Assembly: GCA_002505765.1 (NCBI GenBank)
Contig: DAVZ01000040.1
Location: forward strand, 1-64,000
Direction: 5' to 3'
Source of the DNA: Methanobacterium sp. UBA176
GTDB taxonomy: Archaea > Methanobacteriota > Methanobacteria > Methanobacteriales > Methanobacteriaceae
DNA: 64,000 bases
A program made the translations under genes and the position numbers. The first letter of the stretch is position 1. Each line of letters begins with the position of its first letter. The notes under the pieces are model-generated. The model was not told the DNA's origin, searched no databases, and saw nothing but the letters and a program-made list of their open reading frames with translations. Below are positions 25,792-35,000 of this stretch, piece by piece.

Positions 25792-26457
25792 CTATTTGTG
25801 GAACCAAACGCCCCAATTTTTTTCTTCATCATAGTAACATTCATCTGGATAATCAAAGAACTGGTTCATTAGGATAAATGGTTTTGTGCCTACTGCTTTT
25901 CTTGGAATTGTGTCTGTAAAATGGGTTGGTAATGCTTGAATAGTACCATATGCTCCATTTAAACCAAAAGGTAGTATAGTTTTCCCAAGTTTTACATTTG
26001 TCTGTTTTTCCAGTTCTATTTCTTTGATTTCGCTTATTGTTACCAGATCAGTTGAACGTCCCAAAAGAAGAGGATAATGAGGATGTTTAAAGTAGTCTTG
26101 ATAGTCTGGATCATCCAGATATAAGTAAATCTCTGGATTTACTAAGAATTCTCTTTTGATAACGTTTGATTTGCCCTGTAAACCTGATAATTCATATATA
26201 GTCTCTAAATCCACTGCTTTTCCCTGGTGACTGAATACATAGCCAACTGATAAATCTTCTGGAGTTACTAAATCTCCTTTAGCAGCAGATATAATGCCAT
26301 AAATTGTACTTAGTGGTGGTACAGGCAAAGTTGGCTGAAATCCACTGATAAAAGCAGGGTACCTGAAAGAGGTAACCCAACCTTCAATCAGGATTCTTAA
26401 AGCTTTCAAACATTTCATGTTTGATTGCCCGAAAACTTTGTTTTCAACGGCTTTCAT
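25792..26457 (-). CDS. cas5: Cas5 subunit, right operon, with inserted palindromic start
   Basis: The protein is a typical Cas5t (LKALRILIEGWVTSFRYPAF, then PTLPVPPLSTIYGIISAAKG). The first residues MKAVENKVFGQSNMKC are encoded by a 48-bp palindromic insertion: the uninterrupted start would read MKALRILIEG. Translation may begin at ATG 26457 or at Met14 (26418), which lies within the element. The 48 bp keep the frame, so Cas5 is probably functional with an N-terminal extension. Confidence 0.9.
   Translation of the reverse strand: MKAVENKVFGQSNMKCLKALRILIEGWVTSFRYPAFISGFQPTLPVPPLSTIYGIISAAKGDLVTPEDLSVGYVFSHQGKAVDLETIYELSGLQGKSNVIKREFLVNPEIYLYLDDPDYQDYFKHPHYPLLLGRSTDLVTISEIKEIELEKQTNVKLGKTILPFGLNGAYGTIQALPTHFTDTIPRKAVGTKPFILMNQFFDYPDECYYDEEKNWGVWFHK
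26402..26456. mobile_element. Palindromic element at the start of cas5
   Basis: Two palindromes, CAAACAT-TTC-ATGTTTG (near 26407-26423) and GAAAAC-TTT-GTTTTC (near 26431-26445), are joined by ATTGCCC. GCTTTCA occurs at both edges (26402-26408 and 26450-26456), 48 bp apart. The element aligns base by base with the one in the HEPN gene at 6113-6160, including the spacing of stems and linker. Confidence 0.8.
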
Positions 26458-26459
26458 GA

Positions 26460-27452
26460 TTACATCAGCTCTGGAATCTTATCTGCAAATTGATCTACGG
26501 CTTCTTTGATGGTTCCTGATTTAATATTTTCATTTTTTTCTGTTAATTCTGTAATATCCTCTTCTAAGTCGTCCATAAATCCTTTTCTGCGACCTATATA
26601 AATGTCTGTGAGGCAACAATCTGAATATTCGTTTATAACCTCTTTAAGTGCTTTAAAATCAATTACAGGTTCTCCATTTTCTTCTTTCACGATATTCATG
26701 AAAATATGGTTACCACCATCGATTACTGCGAGAACTAAGAATTTTGGAGACACGTCAGTTAAATGTGATGTCAGCTTTGCCCCTCCCTGGAGGTATGGAA
26801 GAGCTTTGATTACTTCCTGAGCTCTTTTTACCCTTATATCATCAGACATTGTCCATTTACCGTTTTCTTCATCTTTAGTTAGTCCTTTTTCTTCGGCTTC
26901 TTCTTCTAATTTAGGGTACATGTTTTTATAACCTGTCTTTTCATTTGTGTAGAAAACCCCTAAACTATCCAGATCTAATGAAAATATTCCTTTTAAAACT
27001 GTAGAATAAAATTCATGTTCATACGGTACAGGATCGCCTTCATGACGAGCCATGACCCCAAAATCCTGGGTTGGAATTTGTCCTATGACTGATATCAATG
27101 GAGAAGTTTTTAATGGAGATATCCTGGTTACAGTTCCACCTTCTTTTGCTTTTAAAGCTCTCATATATCCAAAAACATCGTCATCGTCGTATTCAATAGG
27201 GTTTGCACTTGTAAAAGCAATTTTCTTCTGTCTTTCTATAGGGGACATTTTCCAGCCAAATTTCTGTTCTAATGTATCCCTCCACCAGTATCTTAAAGCC
27301 TGTCCTGAAACATAAGGATAGACTTTTTTACCTCTTCGAATTGATTTAACTCTTACTATATTTTCTGTCCTATCTCCTGCATCAGCACCTGCGTTGTTCA
27401 ATGCAGAGTGTGGTGCATCTACTAACATAAAACCTACAACTGTTTTAGACAT
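26460..27452 (-). CDS. cas7: Cas7 backbone subunit Cst2/DevR, right operon
   Basis: About 330 residues from ATG 27452 (MSKTVVGFMLVDAPHSALNN), which overlaps the stop of cas8; a longer frame from 27479 would add only basic residues read from cas8. The blocks ALNNAGADAGDRTENIVRVK and YVSGQALRYWWRDTLE are hallmarks of the Cst2/DevR family. It forms the Cascade backbone. It overlaps cas8 by eight bases and is two bases from cas5. Confidence 0.93.
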   Translation of the reverse strand: MSKTVVGFMLVDAPHSALNNAGADAGDRTENIVRVKSIRRGKKVYPYVSGQALRYWWRDTLEQKFGWKMSPIERQKKIAFTSANPIEYDDDDVFGYMRALKAKEGGTVTRISPLKTSPLISVIGQIPTQDFGVMARHEGDPVPYEHEFYSTVLKGIFSLDLDSLGVFYTNEKTGYKNMYPKLEEEAEEKGLTKDEENGKWTMSDDIRVKRAQEVIKALPYLQGGAKLTSHLTDVSPKFLVLAVIDGGNHIFMNIVKEENGEPVIDFKALKEVINEYSDCCLTDIYIGRRKGFMDDLEEDITELTEKNENIKSGTIKEAVDQFADKIPELM

Positions 27453-28797
27453 TTTCTGCCTCCGCTTCCTCTTCTTCAACCATTAATTCTTCTGAAATTC
27501 CCTGTTGGATTATCCAATCATGCAGAACTTCATAAATTCTGAAAAGTATCAAATCCTGTGTTTCTCGCCAGGTTAAATTACCTTCAGGAAATAGATTGTT
27601 AACATAATCATCAAAAGAAAACAAAGGATTTTCAGTCCCTTTTTCTATTCTCTTTTTTATTATGATTCTTAGAAGGTTGCGATAATTTCTATAATTGTTC
27701 GCTGTTTCAAGTTTTTTCAACGTTTTTATATCGTCTGCCGCTTTTATATAATCTGCTAGTTCATCCCCAACTTTTTTAATTGCATCTATCCTTTTTTCGT
27801 CCATATTTCTTACCTCCTCAAGATAATGGCTCAGAAGATCCCATCCTCCAATTGCTTCCTTATTTTTTCTATCAATAAAAAATCTAATAATTGATTTTCC
27901 AATTAAAAGGTTCTCATAAACAGTATTGGGATTGTTTTTGTATTCATTTTCCTCTTTAACTTTTTCCCAGTCTACAAATCTATAACCTCGCCTTACAATC
28001 CGTAACCAATCCTCAAATTTCTCATGTTGTGGCACATATGCCAAAAATTTGAAAATTGGCGTTGGAACATGATAAATATCTAAATCAGGACCCTGATTAT
28101 AATTTGTAAAATGATAACAATTAATCGAAGGAGCTTCCTTAATCCACCTTACATCATATTCTAAAACTATATCTTGAATAATATGAAAAAGAGCATTTTT
28201 AGGGTTTGTATACTTTTCATTAAAACATCCTGTAAACTCACCTGTAGATAATTGTTTATCTATGTTTTTAATGGCCTTTCGAGACCAAATTTTCATTACT
28301 TTTTCAGAATTGGAATGTATCAATAGTAGTTTTCCACATGCATACATTATCAAAGGTGAAAATTGAACTGCAAATGCACATGCTGGACAATAATCTGCAC
28401 CGTCAACCCCATAAGAAAAATAATTTATTAATTTCCCTGATCCTGTTAATGGTATTTTATCTTTACCTGATCTTTGTGCTATATCTCTTCTTCCGCAAGA
28501 TATACAGTCTCCTGACTTACCTAAAGGAACTATTCCATCAATTAACTCATTTAATATTCCTAAATATCTCTCATCTTTATTTTTAACTGAAGGATTAGTA
28601 ATCGGATTGTTAGGAAAGATTGAATAGATATTCTTTGACCATTTTTTAGTAAGATACAATTTAACAATATCATCAATAATTCCTTTCAAATCTTTTTTAT
28701 TCAGTTCATTTAGGTTTTTCTTCGTCCACGCAGAAATCGACCAAATTCCAGCATCAACAAATGGATTTCCTGTAAAATCAAAGATTATTTCACTCAT
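27445..28797 (-). CDS. cst1: Cas8b/Cst1 large subunit with CxxC zinc motifs
   Basis: The 450-residue protein has the paired cysteine motifs that define Cst1: CISCGRRD and CPACAFAV, likely binding zinc. It starts IFDFTGNPFVDAGIWSISAW. In a type I-B complex it acts as the large subunit that reads the PAM. Its first codon shares a base with the stop of cas6 (28797), and its end overlaps cas7. Confidence 0.93.
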   Translation of the reverse strand: MSEIIFDFTGNPFVDAGIWSISAWTKKNLNELNKKDLKGIIDDIVKLYLTKKWSKNIYSIFPNNPITNPSVKNKDERYLGILNELIDGIVPLGKSGDCISCGRRDIAQRSGKDKIPLTGSGKLINYFSYGVDGADYCPACAFAVQFSPLIMYACGKLLLIHSNSEKVMKIWSRKAIKNIDKQLSTGEFTGCFNEKYTNPKNALFHIIQDIVLEYDVRWIKEAPSINCYHFTNYNQGPDLDIYHVPTPIFKFLAYVPQHEKFEDWLRIVRRGYRFVDWEKVKEENEYKNNPNTVYENLLIGKSIIRFFIDRKNKEAIGGWDLLSHYLEEVRNMDEKRIDAIKKVGDELADYIKAADDIKTLKKLETANNYRNYRNLLRIIIKKRIEKGTENPLFSFDDYVNNLFPEGNLTWRETQDLILFRIYEVLHDWIIQQGISEELMVEEEEAEAENV

Positions 28798-29528
28798 TAT
28801 TTGCCTCCAGTATTAATTTCAACCATCCCAAAACCCATACTATTCTTCTCCCCCAAACCACAATCATATGCAAACTCCACCAGCCTCTGATCTGCCTCAA
28901 TCTCAAAATTCATCATAAAACCTCTGTGAAAATTCCCTTTAATATCAATCCTGCGCCTTTTAGCAGATTCCATATTTGGCCTTATTTTCACCCATCGATC
29001 ACCATCAAAATCACCATAAAACTTAATATACTTATTTATCAAATTTTTCTGGACACTCTCATAAAACCTCTCATCTCCAGGCCCTAAATCCCATATCTTA
29101 AGTTTTCCATCAACTTCTCGCTTTATTCGGGCCATAACTGGCGATATGGTCTTCATCTTCATGTATTCATTGAATAGTGGCTGTTTTAATAGCTCAATCT
29201 GTTCAACCAGAAGTTTATCGCCTTTAAAATTAACTTCTGAATTCTCAAGATGGCCTTCAACGAGACTTTTTATTAAATCGTCGTTTGGAGAAGAAATATA
29301 AAATTCAAGTTTCCCATCCCTGGAAAGAACACCCTTTTTAGTGAGCTTAAATTGGGGAACGTAAATCTGTGAGAATGTAAAAAACTTGTAATCCTTTGAA
29401 AAATGAAGTTTTGCAGCTAAATCAAGGTCAGCTATCTTTTTATAGATAATAGCAGATAGAATATGGTTGTAATTATAAGGAATTAGATAATTAGTACTCC
29501 CTGATGACAGAGTGATTTTTAGTCTCAT
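28797..29528 (-). CDS. cas6: Cas6 pre-crRNA endoribonuclease
   Basis: The 243-residue protein shows the double ferredoxin-like Cas6 layout: YNHILSAIIYKKIAD near the start with the probable catalytic His, and the glycine-rich loop GLGEKNSMGFGM at the end. It cuts the repeat transcript to leave the ATTGAAAT-derived 5' handle. It is the first gene of the right operon, with a TATA box 30 bp upstream. As the left operon's cas6 is only a relic, this one may serve both complexes. Confidence 0.95.
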   Translation of the reverse strand: MRLKITLSSGSTNYLIPYNYNHILSAIIYKKIADLDLAAKLHFSKDYKFFTFSQIYVPQFKLTKKGVLSRDGKLEFYISSPNDDLIKSLVEGHLENSEVNFKGDKLLVEQIELLKQPLFNEYMKMKTISPVMARIKREVDGKLKIWDLGPGDERFYESVQKNLINKYIKFYGDFDGDRWVKIRPNMESAKRRRIDIKGNFHRGFMMNFEIEADQRLVEFAYDCGLGEKNSMGFGMVEINTGGK

Positions 29529-29557
29529 TTCTCTTCATATCCTAATTTATTAAGTTA

Positions 29558-29567
29558 CTATATAAGC
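29558..29567 (-). promoter_or_regulatory. TATA box of the cas effector operon
   Basis: On the minus strand GCTTATATAG lies 30-39 bases before the cas6 start codon. That spacing would give a very short leader, as is common in archaea. No other strong TATA box is visible before the left operon, so all ten cas genes from cas6 to the left cas3 may depend partly on it. Confidence 0.65.
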
Positions 29568-30008
29568 TTGGTGTTATTTTAGTTTTTTTAAATCCCTCTA
29601 ATGCTCTTCTATCTTTTGATGTTAAAAGAAGTATAAGGAAACTCAAAGTATGACTGATCATTCCCCTTATTAAAGAGATTATACATCAAAATGAGTATAG
29701 TAAGTACGAGTATATAAATGTATATGTTTTTCATGAACAATGAACATATTTTATAAATAAAAAAAAATCCACAGCCTATAAAAATGAATTTGAGGGTTTA
29801 AATTCAGTTTAGAGATTTTAAATGTTTTAAACCTTCTAAATCAAAAACAGAGATTAATTAATGCTTTATTTAATTTTTTTGTATACTGAAAAAAATCAAA
29901 TTCTTCACCTGGAGTAATACTTAAATAAAAATAAAAAAGAATAAATAACCCTCAACACATTGTGTTGGGGGGTCCTCAAAAATTAGATTTTTGAGTGAAA
30001 AGAAGAAC
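29568..30008. other. AT-rich intergenic region ending in two palindromes
   Basis: I see no gene. A + strand TATA-like GTATATAAATG lies near 29720 with no reading frame behind it. Two palindromes lie at 29953-29967 (CAACAC-ATT-GTGTTG) and 29976-29994 (TCAAAAAT-TAG-ATTTTTGA), just past the 3' end of the histone gene. They belong to the palindrome family of this window and could also act as the histone transcript's end. Confidence 0.6.
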
Positions 30009-30224
<216 letters not shown>

Positions 30225-30679
30225 GTTTTCACCTCATTCTTTTATTAGTACTCCATAGTATTTAAATTTGTCGATTTTATTGATTATTGATAATCCTTAT
30301 CTCAATCGTAACCTCAATTAAATCCATAATCAATCATGTGACTTGGCTCACTTTTCATTTTTGATATGAATTCAAAAAAAATAATATATTCAAATTAGAA
30401 ATACTAAGGTAATTTTAACTTCCAAATGAACATCAAATTATAGATTTTTTCTTGAAAAAGAAGTCTTGATAAAGTTTTATTAATAATAATTTAGGAATAA
30501 TTGATGTTATTTATATTTTTAAGCGCCTATTTTTATTATTTAAGGAATAGAGAAGATATTAAAAGGTTTAAATAACAAATTTATGGCCTAAAATATTAAA
30601 TAATAACCAGGAAATACTATATACTGGACTAAGAAAACTGCACAATAAAATTACAAATATTAAATTAGGAGGAGATAAA
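30225..30679. other. Divergent intergenic region
   Basis: This 455-bp AT-rich gap separates the leftward histone gene from the rightward PEBP-like gene. The histone promoter (TTTAAATAC, near 30261-30270 on the minus strand) lies at its left end. At its right end is the Shine-Dalgarno site AGGAGGAG of the next gene. I see no RNA gene or repeat in the middle. Confidence 0.5.
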
Positions 30680-31144
30680 ATGGTAATTAAACTGGAAAGC
30701 GAGGCTTTTAAAGAAGGCCGCTCCATACCACCAAAATATACCTGCGACGGTGAAGATATTTCGCCCATTCTCCGCTGGGATACGATACCAGAGCACACCG
30801 TAAGCTTTGCAATATTGTGCGAAGATCCAGATGCACCTGGAGGTATTTTCACACACTGGATGATCTCAAATATAACTCCAGACATCAGGGAACTGAATGA
30901 AGGTATAAAAAAGAAGGGAAAACTTGATAATGGCGCAGTTCAGGGATTAACTGACTTTGGATCTCCAGGCTATGGAGGACCCTGCCCCCCTGGAAAGGAG
31001 GAACACCGATATTTCTTTAAAATTTATGCAGTTGATAGGACTCTAAATTTAAGCCCTGAATTTAGACGAGAAGAGTTTTTAAAGGCACTTGAAGGTAATG
31101 TTCTGGATGAAGGTCAATTGATGGGACTATACAGGAGAAAATAG
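30680..31144 (+). CDS. PEBP/YbhB-family (Raf kinase inhibitor-like) protein
   Basis: The 154-residue protein carries the PEBP signature: PPKYTCDGEDISPILRWD, CEDPDAPGGIFTHWMISN, and YGGPCPPGKEEHRYFFKIYA. These form the anion-binding pocket of the YbhB group, whose role in prokaryotes is unknown. A strong AGGAGG site precedes the ATG by eight bases. It stands alone. Confidence 0.95.
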   Translation: MVIKLESEAFKEGRSIPPKYTCDGEDISPILRWDTIPEHTVSFAILCEDPDAPGGIFTHWMISNITPDIRELNEGIKKKGKLDNGAVQGLTDFGSPGYGGPCPPGKEEHRYFFKIYAVDRTLNLSPEFRREEFLKALEGNVLDEGQLMGLYRRK

Positions 31145-31244
31145 AACAAACAGCTCAGTATTCTCTAATGAATAAATTCAAGCTTAAATTGATATCATAA
31201 TTTAAATAGTTATTTTAATAAGTGTTAAAAAATTTCTGCTTCGG

Positions 31245-32270
31245 GTGAAATATTTGAAATTAACAAAAAAAGACGTAACAGATAGAATATGTAAAATTAG
31301 AAAGGAGATTGGCCACGAGAACGTTAAACCCGGTATTAAGGAAATGGATTTTGATGAAAAAAATAAAAAATTACTTATTTTAACATGGGATAGGCCTGAA
31401 AAATCAGTTGTGATTGGAAAAGGAGGTTGGGTTGTGGGAAGATTAAAAGAAGAACTTAAATTAAACTCCATTCATGTAGAAGCCTACCCTGATATTTTGC
31501 TTAAAGAATATAAAATTAGATTAACCCTGGATAAATTAAAAGAAATCTTAAAACTTCCCCAATTTAAAGATTCTAAACCGCTTCATAATCTATGCAGGCT
31601 CCTGAAGCTTAGACTTCAAAATATTCATGATTTTGACCTGGAAGGGTTTAAAGATATTGAAGAATCTGATTCCCATAAGGCAGTGGTTGCACTTTCAGGA
31701 GGTGTTGACAGCAGTTTTTCCCTGATAATTGCTAAAATCCTGGGCTTTAATCCCCTTGCAGTAACCGTTAACCCCGGTGGCATAATTCTTCCCAAACATT
31801 TTCAAAGAAACGTAGAAAATCTGTCCAGCAAGCTCAATGTAAAACATGAATATTTAAAAGCGGATATGGACGGAATAATCAAAGATTCACTGGAAGGCAG
31901 ATTTCATCCATGCGGAAGATGCTCTAAAGTCATTAAAGGGGCGGTTTTAGAATATGTAAAGAAAGAAGGTATTTCTTTTTTAATTTATGGTGATCTCCTG
32001 TCAACCGGTTCTCAATCCATTGTTTTTGAGGGGGATATTTTAAAAATTAACTTACCGGCTATGCTTTCTGTCACAAAGGGAGAAGTTAAAACCCTATCTT
32101 CTAAATATGGAATTTTAAAAAAGGGAGGTTATGGATGTCCTTTAATTAAAGAAGTACATAAAAAATATCCTTATATGCGGAAATATTCAATTCAAAGGGT
32201 TCTTAGAGAGACGCGTGCAGGAGTTTTGGAACCTGGCGAAGCCCTTGAAATGATAATGAAGTCTTTATAA
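31245..32270 (+). CDS. PP-loop ATP pyrophosphatase with N-terminal KH-like domain
   Basis: The 341-residue protein has the PP-loop ALSGGVDSS at about residue 150, a CxxC (HPCGRCSKVIKG) and a further cysteine in GYGCPLIKEVHKKYP. The N-terminal part has VVIGKGGWVVGRLKEEL, a KH-type GxxG RNA-binding motif. This layout suggests a tRNA-modifying or sulfur-transfer enzyme of the ThiI/TtcA/ExsB superfamily; the exact substrate cannot be read from the sequence. Start GTG 31245. Confidence 0.85.
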   Translation: MKYLKLTKKDVTDRICKIRKEIGHENVKPGIKEMDFDEKNKKLLILTWDRPEKSVVIGKGGWVVGRLKEELKLNSIHVEAYPDILLKEYKIRLTLDKLKEILKLPQFKDSKPLHNLCRLLKLRLQNIHDFDLEGFKDIEESDSHKAVVALSGGVDSSFSLIIAKILGFNPLAVTVNPGGIILPKHFQRNVENLSSKLNVKHEYLKADMDGIIKDSLEGRFHPCGRCSKVIKGAVLEYVKKEGISFLIYGDLLSTGSQSIVFEGDILKINLPAMLSVTKGEVKTLSSKYGILKKGGYGCPLIKEVHKKYPYMRKYSIQRVLRETRAGVLEPGEALEMIMKSL

Positions 32271-32355
32271 AATTATTGAAACAAGTTCTTTGGATAGAAA
32301 ATTCTTTAACTTATTTAAATATGAATGAAATTAGTTATTTTAGTGAATTACTTTG

Positions 32356-32496
32356 CTATTTTATTACTTCTAATATTCCATAAGCTATCAGGATAATTCC
32401 AACTATATACGCTACAAGCTGTGGATATATAATAATAAGGATACCAACGAGTATCGCAACTATTCCGATTAATTGAGGTGTTGTATCTCTTTTCAT
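32356..32496 (-). CDS. Small membrane protein, DUF3096-like
   Basis: A 46-residue protein from ATG 32496: MKRDTTPQLIGIVAILVGIL, then IIIYPQLVAYIVGIILIAYG, then ILEVIK. Two hydrophobic segments are separated by a YPQL turn, as in DUF3096 proteins, which are common in methanogens. Its function is unknown. It is convergent with the PP-loop gene. Confidence 0.8.
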   Translation of the reverse strand: MKRDTTPQLIGIVAILVGILIIIYPQLVAYIVGIILIAYGILEVIK

Positions 32497-32633
32497 GACT
32501 ATATATTTGATATTACTTCATATATAAATATTATCAATTATTTTAAATGGTGATTATAGATTTATCATCTGAAAAGTCCAATAATTAATTTAATAGTTTA
32601 AAATTATTTATTAAATCCCTCTCCCACCAGAAA

Positions 32634-32648
32634 TTATATATATATTTT
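32634..32648 (+). promoter_or_regulatory. TATA box of the Hsp20 gene
   Basis: An alternating TATATATATATTTT run lies about 45-55 bases before the Hsp20 start codon. It is the strongest TATA-like element in the gap and is in the right place for an archaeal promoter. Confidence 0.55.
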
Positions 32649-32690
32649 ATTTGAATAATATTAATTGACTCAAAAAATGAGGCTGGAAAA

Positions 32691-33146
32691 ATGAAACATA
32701 GAAATTATAGAAAAAAGACTATTTTAGATAGGAAAGGTTTAATTGAGAGAATGCTTGAAGACACTTCAAGAACAATCGACACAATTAGACAGGATCTGGA
32801 AAAATCAGTTGTAGACTACACCTTTGTTCCAGGTAAAGACATAATTGAAACTGACGAGGACATCGTCGTCCACATTGATCTGCCTGGAATTAAAAAAGAA
32901 GACATAGACTTAAGAGTTACAGAAAACAAGTTAAAAGTTAAAGCAGACTTTGACTTTGAGATGGAAGTACAGAAAGGAAGCTATATCACTCTCCACGACA
33001 GAAAAAAAGGTGTTTTAAGGAGAACTGTACGGTTCCCTAAAAAGGTAATGGCAGAAGAAGCAGAAGCTACCTTTGAAAATGGTGTTTTAACCGTTGAAGT
33101 TCCTAAACAGGAAAAAGAAGAAAGCTTCAGTATTAAAATCAAATAA
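32691..33146 (+). CDS. Small heat-shock protein (Hsp20/alpha-crystallin)
   Basis: The 151-residue protein has an alpha-crystallin domain: DIVVHIDLPGIKKEDIDLRV, then LRRTVRFPKKVMAEEAEATF, then ENGVLTVEVPK, and the C-terminal IKI anchor. It holds unfolding proteins in soluble complexes. The N-terminal 45 residues are basic and helical. Single gene with its own TATA box. Confidence 0.97.
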   Translation: MKHRNYRKKTILDRKGLIERMLEDTSRTIDTIRQDLEKSVVDYTFVPGKDIIETDEDIVVHIDLPGIKKEDIDLRVTENKLKVKADFDFEMEVQKGSYITLHDRKKGVLRRTVRFPKKVMAEEAEATFENGVLTVEVPKQEKEESFSIKIK

Positions 33147-33240
33147 TTCCCTTTTTTAAACAGAACATCCCCCTGAGGATGTATTAATTAATTTTTTAAT
33201 TTAAAGATAACTTTTTTTAGATTTTTCATACACAGCAAAA

Positions 33241-33416
33241 TTGAAAATATAAAAATCCAGCATTCCTATCTCCCAAAAATTCATGATTTGGGGATTTTGA
33301 AAACCTATGGCTTTTGGAGCCGTCAAAAATCTTAGAAAATCTTCGATTTTTTATATAGAAAAATGCGTAGCATTTTTCTCTAACTTCGTTTTCGGGCTGC
33401 AAAAACTACGTTTTTG
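33241..33416. mobile_element. Palindrome cluster at the 3' end of a histidine kinase gene
   Basis: Clear members are a 9-bp stem with loop GTA at 33358-33378 (GAAAAATGC...GCATTTTTC) and CAAAAAC-TAC-GTTTTTG at 33400-33416; weaker ones lie at 33285-33350. The last palindrome supplies the final two codons and the stop (TAG, 33406-33408) of the kinase, so the element has rewritten the end of that gene. Confidence 0.7.
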
Positions 33417-34986
33417 GCAGAGTAAAGTAAAATGTCGAACCATTTCCAAATTCGGATTCAATCCATATTTCTCCGCCATGGCATTCAATGATCCTTTTAG
33501 AGATTGCTAATCCAATTCCAGTTCCTTCATATTTATCAATTGTATGTAGTCTTTTGAATACTTTGAATATCTGGTTAAAATATTCCGATTCTATACCTAT
33601 TCCATTATCAGCAATCGAAAAAACATATTCATCTCTTTCTTTGTCTTTACAAGCCGAAATATGAATTTTTGGCTGCTCATCTACCTTCCTGAATTTGATA
33701 GCATTACTAATGATATTTTGGAAGAGTTGAATAAGTTGTTTTTTATCTGCAATTAATATTGGAAGCTCATCATAAGTAATTTCAGCCTCATTCTCTTCAA
33801 TTATAACGTGAAGATCAGATAGTACAATTTCAAGAAGTTCTTCAATATTTATTGATTCTAATTCTTCACCCCTGGTTCCTACACGTGAATAATAAAGTAA
33901 ACCCTGAATCATATCTTTCATACGCACCGCTGCATCCACTATGAAGTCAATGTAGTCATCAACATCAGAATCAATTTGACCCTTATATCTTCTTTCAATA
34001 AGCTGTGCAAAACTTGCTATGGTTCTAAGTGGCTCTTGTAAGTCATGAGAAGTGATATAAGCAAATTGTTGTAACTCTTCATTAGAACGTTTTAATTCCT
34101 CTACAACTCTTTTTAATTCTCCTTCTGCTTTTTTACGTTCAGTAATATCACGAGCAGCGGCAAAAACACCCGAAACTCTCCCTGATTCATCATAATAAAC
34201 TGAAGAATGGTATAAAACAGGGGTTACCTGTCCATCTTTATGTTTAATCTCAAGTGCATAATCACGGACCTCCCCTTCAAGGAATACCTGCCGATATCCG
34301 GATTGAGCCTTTTTAGAATCTGTAAAGTAATCTGGAAAACATGTACCAATCAACTCATCACGAGAACAGCCTGTAACAGACTCTGTAGCACAATTTACAT
34401 CAGTAATCTTACCATCAGGACCAATGGTGACAAAGGGATCTAAACTTGCCTCAATGAGACTACGGTTATATTTACTTGCAAATTCAAGTTCTCTATTTGC
34501 TGCCTGGAGCTCCTCAGTTGTAGCCTGCAATTCTTCATTTGAAACTTCTAACTCTTCTGCAAACTGTTGTACTTCTTCTAGTAACTTTTGCTTCTCTACT
34601 TCAGTGCGCTTACGCTCAATTGAATATCGTATTGAACGTTCTAATAGTCTGCTGTCTACATCTCTTTTGACTAAATAATCCTGAGCGCCCTTTTTCACAG
34701 CGTTAATTCCAACTTTTTCATCATTTAAACCAGTTAAAATTATGATAGGCGTTTCAAAACTCTTACTATGGACATTAAGGAAAGTATTGATACCATCACT
34801 ATCTGGCAATCCAAGATCTAGCAATATTACATTAAATTGCTGACTTTTAAGAAGATTCAACCCTTCGTATAGAGTTTCGACATTTTTTAGTTTGTATGAA
34901 TCAGTTGACTTTTCAAGCATTTTCTTAATTAGGCCAGCATCTCCAGGGTTATCCTCAAAAAGCAATAATGTAATAGTTTTATCCAT
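33406..34986 (-). CDS. Receiver-PAS-histidine kinase
   Basis: A 526-residue soluble protein. A response-regulator receiver comes first, with the phospho-accepting Asp57 (VILLDLGLPDSDG) and the conserved Lys near residue 107 (YLVKRD). Then come a coiled coil rich in EELQ repeats (~135-170), a PAS domain (~175-295), a HisKA domain with SSHDLQEP-type H-box (ITSHDLQEPLRTIASF), and the ATPase (NAIKFRK, DNGIGIE, GTGIGLAISKRI). It has no membrane segment. It follows the single receiver gene by 14 bp. Confidence 0.93.
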   Translation of the reverse strand: MDKTITLLLFEDNPGDAGLIKKMLEKSTDSYKLKNVETLYEGLNLLKSQQFNVILLDLGLPDSDGINTFLNVHSKSFETPIIILTGLNDEKVGINAVKKGAQDYLVKRDVDSRLLERSIRYSIERKRTEVEKQKLLEEVQQFAEELEVSNEELQATTEELQAANRELEFASKYNRSLIEASLDPFVTIGPDGKITDVNCATESVTGCSRDELIGTCFPDYFTDSKKAQSGYRQVFLEGEVRDYALEIKHKDGQVTPVLYHSSVYYDESGRVSGVFAAARDITERKKAEGELKRVVEELKRSNEELQQFAYITSHDLQEPLRTIASFAQLIERRYKGQIDSDVDDYIDFIVDAAVRMKDMIQGLLYYSRVGTRGEELESINIEELLEIVLSDLHVIIEENEAEITYDELPILIADKKQLIQLFQNIISNAIKFRKVDEQPKIHISACKDKERDEYVFSIADNGIGIESEYFNQIFKVFKRLHTIDKYEGTGIGLAISKRIIECHGGEIWIESEFGNGSTFYFTLPKT

Positions 34987-35000
34987 GAAATCACCTTAGA

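Noticed and set aside
29700..29990. Possible non-coding RNA behind a + strand TATA-like element near 29720
   Set aside because: Only the TATA-like string is visible; the sequence behind it shows no stable fold or conserved motif that I can support.
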